Positions 31,456 through 43,830 of a stretch of 64,000 nucleotides of DNA are shown piece by piece (the stretch's first letter is position 1; every line of letters starts with the position of its first letter). A model generated the notes under the pieces. It worked only from the letters and a program-made list of their open reading frames with translations, had not been told where the DNA came from and made no database searches. Made by a program: the position numbers and the translations under genes. Source of the DNA: Capitulum mitella (lineage: Eukaryota > Arthropoda > Thecostraca > Pollicipedomorpha > Pollicipedidae). The stretch is from assembly GCA_030062745.1 (NCBI GenBank), contig CP099840.1:18521382-18585381 (forward strand). Direction: 5' to 3'.

Positions 31456-34400
31456 AACGATATTTGTATACGAGGCTATGAGCGGACGCCTGCCTCGTCG
31501 ATTGGGCATTATTGCTAACCAAGGTAGCCTGACAGTGTCAAATATCGCAAGTTTATAACAGTAAAGAAATAAAATCCCCACATTCGAAGTGTTGTGATTT
31601 AGTCAGAACCAACGGCAAGTTTGAAACTGGCTTCTACAATTTAATGAATAATTACGGATGCCGGACAACTGTCAAACCCAGCCATTTATAGGAAGACAAG
31701 CGCTGCGGTTGAAAATACGGAACGCTGGTGATCAGTTGGTGATCAGTGAATTCAAACCAGCGTTTGGCAAGTATTTATGGCTTATATGATAGGCAGACAT
31801 TTATAAAGTCCATTCGTCTCTGGCGCCAGACAGGTGTCAGAGGCGACCAACAGGCGGCCAACAGGCCAGTCTGTGCCAATGGCGCCGAACGGGGCGGACT
31901 GTGACCAGTTGAGGGCCGTGCCAGAGCGAGCTGGCCGACCCTGCGCATTGCTCCCAGGCTGGGGGCGGGGGAGGCAGCGTGAAACACACGCCCGGCCGCA
32001 CCACATATACCTGCACGTCATGACTAAATGACAGCCGGCTAGTGACAGTCACACGCTTGCGACGCACACGCGTCAGTTTCACTGCGCCTGAGACCATCCG
32101 GAGTAACGCCACGCGAAATTCACAAAACAAAAAAAAGATGTGTAGATGAGACCCGATTTCATTGCATCGTTGCTGTAAATGAAGGGCGGATCCATCCCGC
32201 CATCTTCTACGGGCCAGGCCCATTTTGGAGATGTGTTTGGTGAGACGGGTATCATTCCTTTTTAATTACATGGCACAACATGGCGAATGATGAACACATC
32301 AGTTTCTTCAGACTCTTCATGTTTTGCAAAAAAATGTTATTTTGTATTCAGTTTAAGTAGTAAAACATACATTATTTTAGTCCAGATTCGGCCATCACGG
32401 AACGCCACTCATCCTCTGGCTCTCCCCTGGATTCACCCTGCGTAGACCATGTTAATGAAACCATTCGAACAGTTCTAAATCCGCCCGCGAAATCAAAGGC
32501 TATTAGCTTGTTGACCTATCACCATGACCTCTGCCGACATGAGCCATCGTGGGTCGTTTGTTAGTGCAGACGGGAGTGAAACCATCTGGCCCCGGGCAAC
32601 AGCAGGTGGAGCGGTTTATTTGAGCCGTCGCCGGCGTTTGGCAGAAGGCGGCGGTGTAACCGGTCGGTGGTGCCCGCCCTGCTGGGTCCGGCAGGCCACT
32701 ACCCAGTAAAGACCTCGCATTTAACGACTTTGGAAAAAATCATTCCTTGCACATTTTCTGCGGTATTTTGCCTTCAAAAATCTAGAAAAGATGCCCACTT
32801 GCTGTAAAAAATATGTAAGTGGGTGAATCCGGATGTTACCAAATGGGATATTGGTCATATCCGATGTTTGAATTCCGGTTATATCCAGTAACTGCTGAAG
32901 AAAGCAATAGACGACATTTTAAAACATTTATTCTGCTTTTGTTCGGTGGCAATGCGTTCACAACGACTGGAGATCGTTACTGAGCTTTACTCAGTTGCCT
33001 CTTTCTTTGACTCGAGCGAGCCCTAACCGGCGCGCTTCTTTCCAAAAGTCCTATTCTTGCACCCTTTCGTGAGCCTGCCCGGTGAGCTCCAGCTAGATCA
33101 TCCTTTCGGAGCATATGTATGTATTACATCCGTATGTAGTGCCTCTGTATATGTAGTACATCCGCCAGCAACTCGTAGCAGACCCACGGCATTGATGACG
33201 AGGTTGCCTACCACACCTTCGGACGATGACTGGGCGGTATACCGCCTTTGGATTCCCTATACCATTGACAAATTGACATTACCCATGTGCTGTTTATGCC
33301 CATGAATTAGCTCCGGCTGCGTCTGACCTGCACTCTGATCTTTTCCTTTGAGGACCAGCGGGTGCCTTATGCAGAGCTGTGACACTGAAGCGACTGATGA
33401 CGACCTTGACCATTCTGTTGTCCTCCCGCCACCGCGAGAATGGCGTTGGCAGACTGGTGCCAGCATATGACCCTTAAAGCTGATTCATTCCGGGAAGTGG
33501 ACACTTCTGCAGATGGTTTCACGAGCGGTACCGGCACCGCGAAACCTCTTCCAACACACGGTTCCCATCACGGCGTACGCTATGAAGAAATGATCGAAGT
33601 AGATCCTGTGAATGATCGACATTTCGACGCACTCAAGTAGGCAAAGGACTACATCGTCAAAAAGTTCTAACGAAGCATCCTGGCAAGTGCTCTCCTAGGG
33701 CCGTGTACATCTCCACGGGGAATGGGCTTCCCGCGATGATGCTGATACCCAAAACTTGAATCGGAGCTTCGGAGTTCTGCAGTCATATGCGGACAGTTGG
33801 TCAGCAGAGGCGATGTTGTACCCCAGTCCATTGGCTTTAAGTTTGGCTCATGCTTTCATTTCATACCTATTACCTCCCCCGTCCTTCTCTGGCTGGCTTC
33901 CTTTTGCTCTTTCTGATGACACAGCTCACGACTCATGGCAGATTCATCCATGTCAGAGACACCACCATCGTCAGCACGCTGAAGTTCTAGAGTGCGAGCT
34001 GTTCCCGTTGGAAGTCCGTGAACTACTTCCAGAAAGTCCTCGTCTCTACACTAGACATCGATCATTTATCCATCTCCGCCTCCAGGAGGCAGACCAACCA
34101 GGTCCAACTCTTCCTCATCAATCATCACTTTAAGAGCTATGGCTAAGCAAAAGAGACTAAGCTAGACTTAGACTCTAAGAGCGTATCAACTACTAAATAC
34201 TAGGAGTCACTACTGGTGAACTGTTCGACGCCGAGGAGTCCGCACAACTGAAGGCGCGGCCCCACTCAGTGACACAGGCGTCAAGTATCACACACTCGTC
34301 ACTGTCTCTGCACGACCGGTCGTCTGTCATTAACCTAAACATTATGCGTTAAATTGAACCCTTCCCCCTTCCCCACGACTCCCGCAAAGATTAGTCCTTT

Positions 34401-36053
34401 TCATTTGGTACAGAATCTGTTGCAATTATTTGTTTATTTATTTTTACCAAAGGTCCTGCTGTCCAAAATGACTGTTTTTTCGGGTTTCTCAAAAGCGTGA
34501 CCATAACAACAGCATGTCTGATTCAGACCGCTGCGAATGGCTCAAAGATAACCGGAAAGCCGTAACTCAAATTGGCTCCTGACGAGGTGAAGAAAAAAGC
34601 GATGTACCCAGATGAGAGCAATGGTCGCGGGTGTATTTTAGCGGTCCAGCGCTGGGAAAATCAGCCTCTGGAGCCGGACAGTTTCCGTTCCCTTCAAGTT
34701 TGCAAATGCTAGGTTCCTGGTCAACAAAACGACATTGCCTATGAGTAATTCTTTGCAGGGGGCATTTCAATCCTATGCAAGTCTCAAAATCCTGGCTGCA
34801 TGGACTGATGCACAACAGTTTAAAAACGGCAATTGACGTGGACTCGGGCAGACAGGTCCAGCTAGACCGTGGCCGTGTCTGCTAAACCCCAGGAATATCT
34901 TTTACCGCTCTGTGCTGTCTGGGAAGTCCTGGCAATTTCACGATATCTGGGTTAGAAATGGATCCAAAATCTCCCGAGGGGAAGTGCGTGGTCCTTGGAG
35001 GTCTGTTAGCAGGTATGGGTTCCTCTGAAGTCTAGATGGCTTATCCTCTCCAAAATTGACCGTTTTTTCTTCATTTTTCAACATTTTCACAACTTTCACG
35101 ATGTTTTCGCACGCATCAGAGGTGCTTCAGACACGGCGGTAACGGTGGTAGTTATGACAATGTAATATGTAGTTGCCAAATCGACGCATTCCTGGAGGTC
35201 CACCAACGATTTACGTACTTTTTGCGGAAATAACTGTGATAAACACTACACTGATTATTAGTCCTAAATTCTCCTCAAATAGAACTGATATTTAACAGTT
35301 AGGTATACTTATTTTCACACGCGAAAAGCTTAACCTGTCGCAAAAGCAGTTAATATTCAGGTGACCGTGAACCCTCGTAGTATCGGTTGTGTACACACAC
35401 CCAATGTGTGCATTTTTTGGCGGAATACTTCGCACAAAAAACGAGCTCAGGATCAGGCCGTTTTTCCCACAGTGTGGCAGTTCCTGGGAACGCAAGACAC
35501 CTTTTGTTTAGAGTTCACTGCGCGACACTTCCGGGGTACATAGGACACCTTTTGTTCCGAGTTCACTGTGCGGCAGAGCAGTAGCCAGGGGGGCTCCTTG
35601 GTCGCATGCTCCGAACATGTGGAACGGAGGAGAACTTGCATGACTCTATCAGGAGGCCTTCTCAATAACAGAGTTCCCTTTAACTGATGACAAGTTCGTA
35701 AATTCCTCAAAACATGTTAAGCATTACTCATACCTGTCTCCATTTCATGGTATTTCAAAAGGCCATCAAGACTCTCATCTACAAATCTGGAAAAGTTATC
35801 CGGGTTGCGTATCTGGCAACCACGCGACCCGCCTATGAGCGAAATGCGTTACTGTCGCCGACCAGCTGTTGTCGCTAGTGAGCGAAATCATATGCCAAGG
35901 TCACAAAATAGGAAATGCACGACCCGGCTCGAAACTGCTTCTAAACTGAACACTCGGAACTCACGATATTTTTGGACGGAACAAAGACGTTTAGCTCTAC
36001 GTCGTGCTGGGAGAACAGATTCTGCCCCCTCCCCTCCGGCTTTTTGCTCGCCA
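31456..36053. other. Intron 2 of gene 1, middle part
   Basis: No exon is recognised. GC-richer patches at 31820-32060 and 33430-34130 have open frames (for example MALADWCQHM at 33440 and a 125-codon frame at 33756) with no known domain and stops between them. They could be a decayed mobile element or pseudogene. A direct duplication CACCTTTTGTTTAGAGTTCACTG / CACCTTTTGTTCCGAGTTCACTG sits at 35500-35570. Confidence 0.35.
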
Positions 36054-38500
36054 TTAACTCGTCCCGACTGGGAGGGACGGTTGACCACCCCCCTTCCGAG
36101 GCTTTTCCAAGATTGAGAGGGAACGAACGAACGCAGTGCTACGAAACTACGTGTTCTTTTTGACAGTTCATTTTTATAACTTGTTTTGTCAAAATTTTGA
36201 CTTCAGATCAAGTCAGGTGAGTGACCTAGGTCAGGTTAATTGGACCTATGTCCAAACAATTTAAGCGACCTGTAACTTTTTCGCAAAACATGATGTCACA
36301 ATATAACGTTCAGATATTAGAGATCTTGATGGATGCAACAAATCTGCTGGCTCAGATTGTTCGGAGTTTTCCGGGTCATTGACCTAAGATTAGCACCATT
36401 TTCAAGAAGAGTTGTGTTTTTTTTCGGAATTTGATGGAATTTTTTATAACATTTTTGGTGTGGGATAATGCGGACATTCACCGTCAATGGACAAAGTATC
36501 AATAACTTCCAGCCATTGACCTGAGGACAGGTCAGACATAACTGTTATGAACCAAAATGCACGCCGTCAAAATCGGAAATGAATTGCTCAGAATGGGTTG
36601 AAAATGGCAGAACTGGCTCTCACAGTTGCGAATAATACCAAAAAAGTCCAAAAAGTTAAAAAATTGCTAATTTTGGAAATAAACATACTCTGGCATATAA
36701 AGCTCCGATAGTTGTATAAACTGTTAACTTCTGAATTTTTGCGAAATATAAGCATGAGAAACCATCACCAGAAGCACTAGGCTTTAGAAATATCACAAAG
36801 AAAGGCCTATGTCGCGATAATAAAGGAACGTTAAAATTAGTGTCCGTTGACTTCATACCACGTTCGGCCACAGCACCCGCCGGCAGTCGGCATGAAAATT
36901 ACCGTTATGTATTGAACAGATCAAAGAAATTACGCGTGTATCGGTATCTACTGCCTTAACCCTATTCCCGGAGGGCTAGACGGTATGGTCGATTCCCTGC
37001 AGGGGGGGGGATTCGGCCCCCCCTGAGATCTCGAGAACTACACATCCCATTTCATCGCAACAAACGGAAATCGATTCGCCATAACGCGATCCATATTTTT
37101 ATAAAAAGAAATTTTTAAAATTTTGAAAAGTGTGGATGCAGGGGGTCAAACATGTCAAAATCAGGGGTATTTTTGGACCTCTTATAACTCCGTTGTTTAT
37201 GGACCGATTTCAATGGAACTGGCATGAATCGAGAGATTATGAATAGGGCTTTCACCATGGGCACGAAACATCTAAAATTTTGAGAAAATTCATGGGCGTT
37301 CACAGGGTTTCAAAAATAGGAGTTTCAAAAAAAATTAGTTTTCCAACAACTGAATAAACATGAAAGGCAAAACACTTTTTTGGCTTCTGCTAGTCATGTT
37401 ATACTAAAGAAGTACAAATCGCATTACAATGTTTGTATAATGTTAGCACAGGCGGTGCCAGGAACATGAAAAAGGGGGAACTGCCATGGTCACACGTTCT
37501 TCAGATCAGCTTGTGACCTTTGACTTTAAATGACCTCCAGTGACCTTGGAGTCACTGAGAATGATCTCGTGTGCGTTTAGTGTTGTCTATAAACGTTTTC
37601 AGTCATTTGAATTCACACTTTTTCAAAAAATTCATTTTATAGCTATTGCTATATTATGGCTATATTATGGCTATTGATTTACTGATTTTCATATTATGGC
37701 TATTGATATAGGGTACGCGCACTAACATTTTACGTCATATCTCCGTGACCTGAACTGATATCAAGCTGAAACGTAATACACAAGTAGAGGGCACCTTTCT
37801 ACTTCACATATATTCCGGGTTTGGCATTAGAAAAAAACAGCGCCGAAATTATTGCAGTAAAACCAAATTTTGACTCTTGACCTTGACCTGACCTTGTAAA
37901 TTAATCTCAGATAAACAAAATTATATCTGCACATTGCCCAACTATTTAGCTATACGTCCATGTAAAGTTTTAAGTTCTATCTAAAGAACTCTGTTTTTGG
38001 CAGACATTTTCCTTTTACCCTTAACATGGCCGAAAATGGCCTGAGGTGCCTCCTAAAAACGTTGCCTGGCTCCGCCCCTGAGCAAAACAGAATTTTGAAA
38101 GTTTGTCACGGCGCGTACAAAGAATAGCTAGGAAAAGTCACCAACTTTTGTGAAGCTGCGTTAAAAAGCCTGGAATTGGCAAGCAAAAAACCCGAGGGGG
38201 GGCGAATTCAGCCCCCCTGCCGGGAATAGGGTTAAGCTAGACTTGATAAAGCACAGCCCTTGAGGTGCAGGCGGCTTCTCGGTTTCATGCAGTCGTCTGT
38301 GAGAAAACACATATAGGGCGCACGTGGCTTACATATTATCCAAAACTACAAATGAAACCTCTTCTACTTGTCACGAGTTTTCCGACGGTGTGCCTAGTTT
38401 TATCGTGCGACCAGCCGTTCGTAAGTTAGAAGGGACGGTCAACCCCCCTCCCAACCTGTCGAGCGTAATCGGCGTCGACAGCCAGTCGGGCGCTGGTTAA
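36054..38500 (+). mobile_element. TTAA element, family 1, split by a nested family 2 element
   Basis: The left part is 36054-36958 (TTAACTCGTCCCGACTGG) and the right part 38236-38500, ending CAGTCGGGCGCTGGTTAA. The two parts joined give about 1.17 kb and line up with 14694-15910. The TGACCTAGGTCA palindrome is at 36222-36233. The family 2 insertion is flanked by TTAA on both sides, so it is a clean transposition into this copy. Confidence 0.75.
36956..38235 (+). mobile_element. TTAA element, family 2, intact copy nested in family 1
   Basis: It begins TTAACCCTATTCCCGG and ends CCGGGAATAGGGTTAA: perfect 16-base inverted termini including TTAA at both sides. 1280 bases, with no open frame for a transposase. 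This copy defines the family. It holds GACCTCCAGTGACCTTGG (near 37530) and TTGACCTTGACCTGACCTTG (near 37877), rich in nuclear-receptor half-sites. Confidence 0.8.
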
Positions 38501-39589
38501 ACGTAGCTGCTTCACGAAACCTGGTGACTTTTCCTAAACATGTTTTTTCACACGTTGCGACGAAATTTCAAAAACTCACCTCCTCCAGAGACGGTTCCAG
38601 GAGTGTCGTTTTTAGGAGGAATGTTTGAGGAATATGTTTTGGGAGGAATGTTCCAGGGATATTTCTTTGGAGGGATTTTTAAGGAATAGGTATGTTTGAG
38701 GAGCAGAGTCTGCTCCCCTCCTTTCAACACAAAATTGTACGTAACGGGCAGAGCATGGAATGGAGTTAAATAATGAAACAAAGTAAAAATAGGAGGAAAA
38801 TGAAAATGAAATGAAGCAAATAGTTGCATCTGCCAATGCGGCATTTTTAAATGACTGGAACAACTTAATTACGCCGTTGCGGCCCTGTAGCTGCTGGCTG
38901 GCTACTGCTCTGCTGCGCGGTTATTCCGGGATACACAGACTACCGATGAAGGCCCACTGTAGCAGCCAATCTGCCTCTGTGGAACAAACTCCCATACGTG
39001 CTTCCTGATATGGTTAACTTTATCCGCAGATGACATCGGATCATTGTGGAAAGCAATGAATATCGGCATATAAATGTGTAAAATGTTCTCATCTGCGTTA
39101 AGCGCGACGGGACGCGACACTCATCCTGAGGTAATTGAGACATAATTTCGAAATCCTCCATTTTTTTAAAGTCATTCACTTCACATGTCAAAAGAATACA
39201 CGCGATCACAACCTTTGCTTCATTGGTTGGCTACTGCGCGGAAATTCAGATTATTAGCTGTAGCAGCAATGTTTAAGCAGTAGTGGCGTCACAGATCGTA
39301 TGATATCGTATGATATCGTATGATATCGCATGGCACAGATGCGTAGATAACGTAATAAAACACATAACTTCGACTTGGAAAATCTCACGCACATGCACGG
39401 CTATGGACAACACTAAATGCAAGGATCAATATCGACACTACCAGGACCAAGATCAAAATCGAATGCAGATTACCTGTGAAACGTAACGACTGATATTAAA
39501 TACGGCGAAACAATCCATGCGTGGTCTACGAGCGACATGAACATGGCAGAGACTGCACGCGGCACTCTGCCCGAATGCCTGTATCTTAC
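38501..39589. other. Intron 2 of gene 1, part next to exon 2
   Basis: A family 2 fragment in reverse (GCTGCTTCACGAAACCTGG, near 38507) lies right behind the family 1 end. Degenerate GGAGGAATGTTT repeats, about 22 bp apart, lie at 38610-38700. Three copies of CGTATGATAT are at 39297-39330. No exon. Confidence 0.45.
39297..39330. repeat. 11-bp short tandem repeat
   Basis: CGTATGATAT units three times, the last changed to CGCATGG. Confidence 0.7.
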
Positions 39590-39775
39590 CCTCATACTTG
39601 ATGGGTTCCTTGTTTCTGAAGTAGGTGAGCGCCGGGAACTCGGTGATGCCGTATTTTTTGGCCAGCTTTTTGTCGTTGATCTTGACCAGCTGGACGCCGA
39701 ATTTGTCCGTGTCGTCGTCGATCGTTTCTAGCTCGGCCAGCACGGCGTCGCAGTCGATCTTGCAACGGCGGCCAT
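39590..39775 (-). CDS. Gene 1, exon 2: active-site half of thioredoxin-like domain 1 (CKIDC)
   Basis: This B-type exon has 186 bases, phase 1 at both ends, and covers residues 48-110. Joined to exon 1 it reads VYW-YGRRCKIDCDAVLAEL. Cys52 sits where the first cysteine of a PDI CxxC motif belongs, but the second cysteine is one residue later (Cys56), giving C-x3-C. After it come the helix motif ELETIDDDTD, the strand VQLVKIND, the helix KKLAKKYGI, the cis-proline motif FPALTYF and the end IKYEG. It has 62 codons, one more than the other B exons. The acceptor is CGCAG before ATGGCC and the donor is GTAAGA. The intron to exon 1 is 8.7 kb. Whether C-x3-C is redox-active cannot be told from sequence. 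Confidence 0.88.
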
Positions 39776-40873
39776 CTGCGGCAGGTCAAGGTCAGAGACA
39801 GGGGCCACGGTTGGCACGAAGGGTCATGGTCACCACACGAGTGGCGAGGCCAAGACCGATGTCAGTCAGCGCACTTCACGGATCTTGCGCCACTGGAGCC
39901 GAGCACAGAAAGGCCTGGATGACATGCACAGGATTCTGCCAGCCAAGGCAAAAATCTGTGGAATTTCACTTAGCTTTAAAAGGCGTGGGTAAGTAAACTA
40001 ACCATATGATATGCGTTACGTGCTTTACACCGTGTGAAAGCGTTTCGACCAATGTATCGGCAAATGAACGCCCTAATCTCTCAGATATTCATGTAAATGA
40101 AGGAGGTCTCATGCTTCGAATCAATCTTTGTGCATGTCAGTTCGACCCCGGGCGACGATCTCCGAGTTATAACTTTGGGAATATTTGGGAGGTTACGCTG
40201 CAAGGTCTTGTTTGGTTGCTTACAGCTTATAATCAACGAATTGAAATTGGGATCGTTGAAGTCGCAATCATCTCATCAACAGTCTCAAATTTTAGATGCC
40301 TGCAACCTCGTGACCTTACGTTTCGTGACCTGGCTTTGGCACAAGGGTAACAAAGATGCTAGTATTACCTTCAAAATCATTATCAGTAATTGGCCCCTGA
40401 ACAAGCAAATTATGGGAAATGGCTTTTGTCGGCAGACGACGCGCCGCTGCGGCGCAGGACGACGGGGCTGCGGAGCTTACACGAAACACCCGGGACGTAC
40501 TTCTGCTAAGTCATCGTCGCAGAAACGCAATAAGGGCTCCACGCGCAATGTTTCGCACGAAGTATGACGACAAACGGCTAAGAAGTAGATCTGGCTAATC
40601 CCCCATCGTCTGATGCATTATTTCATGCCATCAGTGCGAGAGTTAGAGGCTTTCTGTAAACAAAGAAAGCAATTTGCTCAGTAAATTTGTAGTGTACAGG
40701 ACGTATTTTGTATTGTAGGGAGCACCCTATGTAATTAGTTCTCATAATAACATAGGTTAAGTTGAAATATGTAAAGATGTATAAATGGGAGTTATCAAAA
40801 TAAACAGTGGACAGTCGTTCTTTTTGTAGTAGACCAAAGATCGGGAGCTAATCCTTCTGTGTTACGTTTTATT
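39776..40873. other. Intron 1 of gene 1, part next to exon 2
   Basis: No exon or known repeat. The 156-codon frame at 40097-40567 has no recognisable domain. Confidence 0.35.
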
Positions 40874-41451
40874 TACAGGGTGTCCCAAAAGTAAGGGTAC
40901 ACTTTAAAAAAGTCGCACGTTAAAGTACGTATTCAAAATGAAACAAATATTGTTGCATCGTGTTCTTAAATCTGGGAGATCTGTCAGTGCCAAACTTATC
41001 TACTTCTAGCCGCCAAGCACCTCACAGCATCTGAATGAAAAAAGTTGATCGAATTCAGTATCTGCTGCTGCACGCCTCCACTACTGCGCGCCGCGACCAG
41101 GTTTTCAAGACGAAATCAAGGACATTACTGGACCTAAAGGCAGCTGTGGAAGCAGTCAAAGCATCCATGTCCAAGGAGACCTGCCAACATGTTACTAAAC
41201 ACTTCACCAACAGCATCACAACACGACTGCAACACTGTGGAGTGCATGTCGAGGGAAAATGATGACAGTTTTCTCTGTGTCGTTAAGAAATGACGTCGTT
41301 TGACATCTGCTGTTTGGATGCGACTGTACTGATGTCCATGTAACACTCCCACATTTTTTGGTTCCGCTAATGGGTCCTGCATTCGTCTGTGTTGAATACA
41401 GACTGATTTGTGCGGCTTCCAAGGTGTTTTCTTTTTTTGGGACACTCGGTA
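40874..41451 (+). mobile_element. Decayed Tc1/mariner-like element
   Basis: TA-CAGGGTGTCCCAAAAG at 40874 and CTTTTTTTGGGACACTCGG-TA at 41451 form inverted ends flanked by TA, the Tc1/mariner target. Inside, the plus-strand frame 41035-41262 ends TLLDLKAAVEAVKASMSKE and TRLQHCGVHVEGK, which looks like the C-terminal end of such a transposase (L-x-x-R-L-x-x-C-x-x-x-x-G-x-H pattern). The catalytic core is missing, so the copy is dead. Confidence 0.55.
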
Positions 41452-43150
41452 CTCGCAAATTTCGTGCTGTTTTGACAGACATTTCGGGCACTGATACGTT
41501 TGATAAGTCAACGGGAGAAAAAGTACTGCGTACGAGTACCCTTTCCTGTCACAAACTTCGAGCAACTCGAGTTCATTTAAGTTCTTCGCTGCCTCATTTT
41601 TTAATTTTTTTATTTGTCAGGCAATGGATCATTGAGCGTGCTGTCAGGATTTTGTTGCTGCTTGGCCTGATCAAAGTTTTTGGGCTCTCATATTCAGCAC
41701 AGTCCCCCTATGCCGCCACAAACTTTTCTCACGCGGCGAAACAAAAAACTGCCAGTCGCAGGGCACACGGAAGACTTGGTTGTCGTGATAAGTCTTTGAG
41801 AAGCTGTCAATCATGGTATTTTCAAGCTGGTCCTTTTCATGCAACATACCCGGGTTGACTGCACAGCTCAGCATAAATGTGAGGGCCGTGGGCCACCTCA
41901 CGCCCGCACCGTGTCCGCAGAGCATGCGTTCATGGAACACAGCTTTACTCCTATGGAACAGCGTTTTAGGACGAAACGGGAACCTTTCTGAACAAAGAAA
42001 TTCTTGAAAGTGATGCTAAACAAGGGGACGAAATGGTCTCCTGGTCTGCCTGTATTCCTGTGTATTTCTTCACTTTCTGCCGAAAAGTTAACTTATCTCG
42101 TGACTTCAGTCAGTCCTTCAATCAATCGTTGTTCAATGCAAACACGTTGTTCAACGACAATGATGCGTAACCGTCAAATGAAATACAAATGTTATCATTG
42201 CATCTCATGACATCTTTTTAAATAGGAACTCATAAAGACATGCTTAATAAGGCTCAGCCTCAGTGAACAAGAGACCTCAGTTCACAGGCCAAGAGGTACA
42301 ATTACTTGTGCAAAGGAACTGAGAAGTACCAGAGCGTATATTCAAACTTGAAAACCGTCGTACCAAATCCATAATCTTAATACCAAAAGTAAGAAGGCCG
42401 ACAGTTTAGCTGACCCAAGGGCAGTGATCGGCCCACGTCCGAAAATTTGATGCACATGACAAGTTTTACGTCAATAGACACATTTTACACAACGTTACGC
42501 CACTTTCACTTTTTTTGAAACATGGTCGTACTTGACTTGATATAGGCCAGTTACCTTAGATGACCCGACATTAACAATTGAGACAAGCTGTAAAAATGGT
42601 GTATGGAAAGATTCTCAAAGTTTCATGTCTCTGTTCCTTCTTATTTCTCATTGTTTTACTTCCCTAAGAAAACCGGAGGGTGGTTGTCATGAATCCCCCA
42701 CCACGACCTGGCGAAGGTAAAACTTAGGAAAGGCGTCTAAAGCTAACGTTTGTCGTTGCATTAATCACAAACGTGTGATAACACATATTGCTTTTTGGAC
42801 AACAAAGAGAAATAGACGAAAAGCAGAATGGTCGCAACGAATGGATGCATAAAAAACCGGGTATCACTTCTTGCAGCGCGACAGCCAGCGAAGTAAACTG
42901 CTGAAAACCCATGCAAGATCAATATACAAATATGAACTGATTTCGTCCGTTAAATAAAAGCAAAGTCTTCAAAGAGACTGTTACAGCTGCAGTGTTCACC
43001 GTCCAACATCAACCGTAAATTAATATTACCACACGCATCATGATATGTATGTATATATATATATATATATATAAGATACAAGTAAAACAAATTTTAGTAG
43101 GCTCATGTCATGTACGTTTAAACATTAGGATAAACCAAGTGACTCAGGCC
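41452..43150. other. Intron 1 of gene 1, AT-rich part
   Basis: No exon or recognised element. The 166-codon frame at 41358-41858 partly overlaps the transposon end and is not supported. Confidence 0.35.
43051..43073. repeat. (TA)n microsatellite
   Basis: GTATGTATATATA... tract of about 23 bases. Confidence 0.85.
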
Positions 43151-43389
43151 TCGCTGTGTGACTGAAGCTGCCGTTTCCTGTCTGACTCACAGCTAAACGG
43201 AGCGGAAAAGCAACCAGATGCTGCCGATCCGGTGGGTCCCAGCCACTGGCCCCCTCTCCCAGCGCTCTCCCGTCTGGTGGGGGCTGTAGATTCAGCGGCC
43301 ACCCAGCCAGGTGCGACCTCTCTCATCTGCCGGCCGGACTCTGACCTCATGGCCCCACCGACCGCCGGCACCTTCCGGAAACAGGACGG

Positions 43390-43530
43390 CGGTGGGCCGG
43401 GCCTGTTACAGCAGCGGGGGGAGGGGCAGCAGGCCGGGCCTGTTACAGCAACGGGGGGAGGGCAGCAGGCCGGACCTGTTACAGTAGCGGGAGGAGGGGC
43501 AGCAGGCCGGACCTGTTACAGCAGCGGGGA
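43390..43530. repeat. 36/37-bp minisatellite, four copies
   Basis: CAGCAGGCCGGACCTGTTAC is followed by AGCAGCGGGGGGAGGGG; the phrase CCTGTTACA recurs at about 43402, 43439, 43475 and 43512. It starts the GC-rich minisatellite cluster of intron 1. Confidence 0.75.
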
Positions 43531-43607
43531 AGGGGGAGGACGGCAGAACGTCACTGATTCACATCATCACGGCGGGAGGCCGACCGAATACGCTCCAACA
43601 GCGCGGA

Positions 43608-43830
43608 AAAACGCACCGGTGCAGACACGAGCGAGGGAGTTCCAACCGATCCACCCACGAGGGAGAGGGAGAAACCACCGCCCAGTTCAGACACGAGAGA
43701 GAGAGAGAGAGAGTCCCACCGCCCGGCACAGACACGAGGAAAGGGAGAGTCTCTTGTGTCCGTACCGGATGACGGTACAGACACAAGAGAGTGGGAGCTC
43801 CATCGCCCGGCTTTGACACCAGTGAGGGAG
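43608..43830. repeat. Degenerate repeats with CAGACACGAG
   Basis: GCAGACACGAG-N-GAGGGAG followed by CCAACCGAT or CCACCGCCC recurs about every 45-60 bases, with an AGAGAGAGAGAG run near 43697. Frames in both directions produce repetitive peptides only. Confidence 0.55.

Noticed and set aside
31834-32223. GC-rich frames that might be an extra exon of gene 1
   Set aside because: No thioredoxin signature, and exons 2 and 3 already join in phase without it.
33440-34133. Two consecutive frames with VRYEEMIEVDPVNDRHFDALK, possibly a retroelement or pseudogene
   Set aside because: Stops fall between them, no domain is recognised, and no repeats or splice sites define it. Too weak to call.
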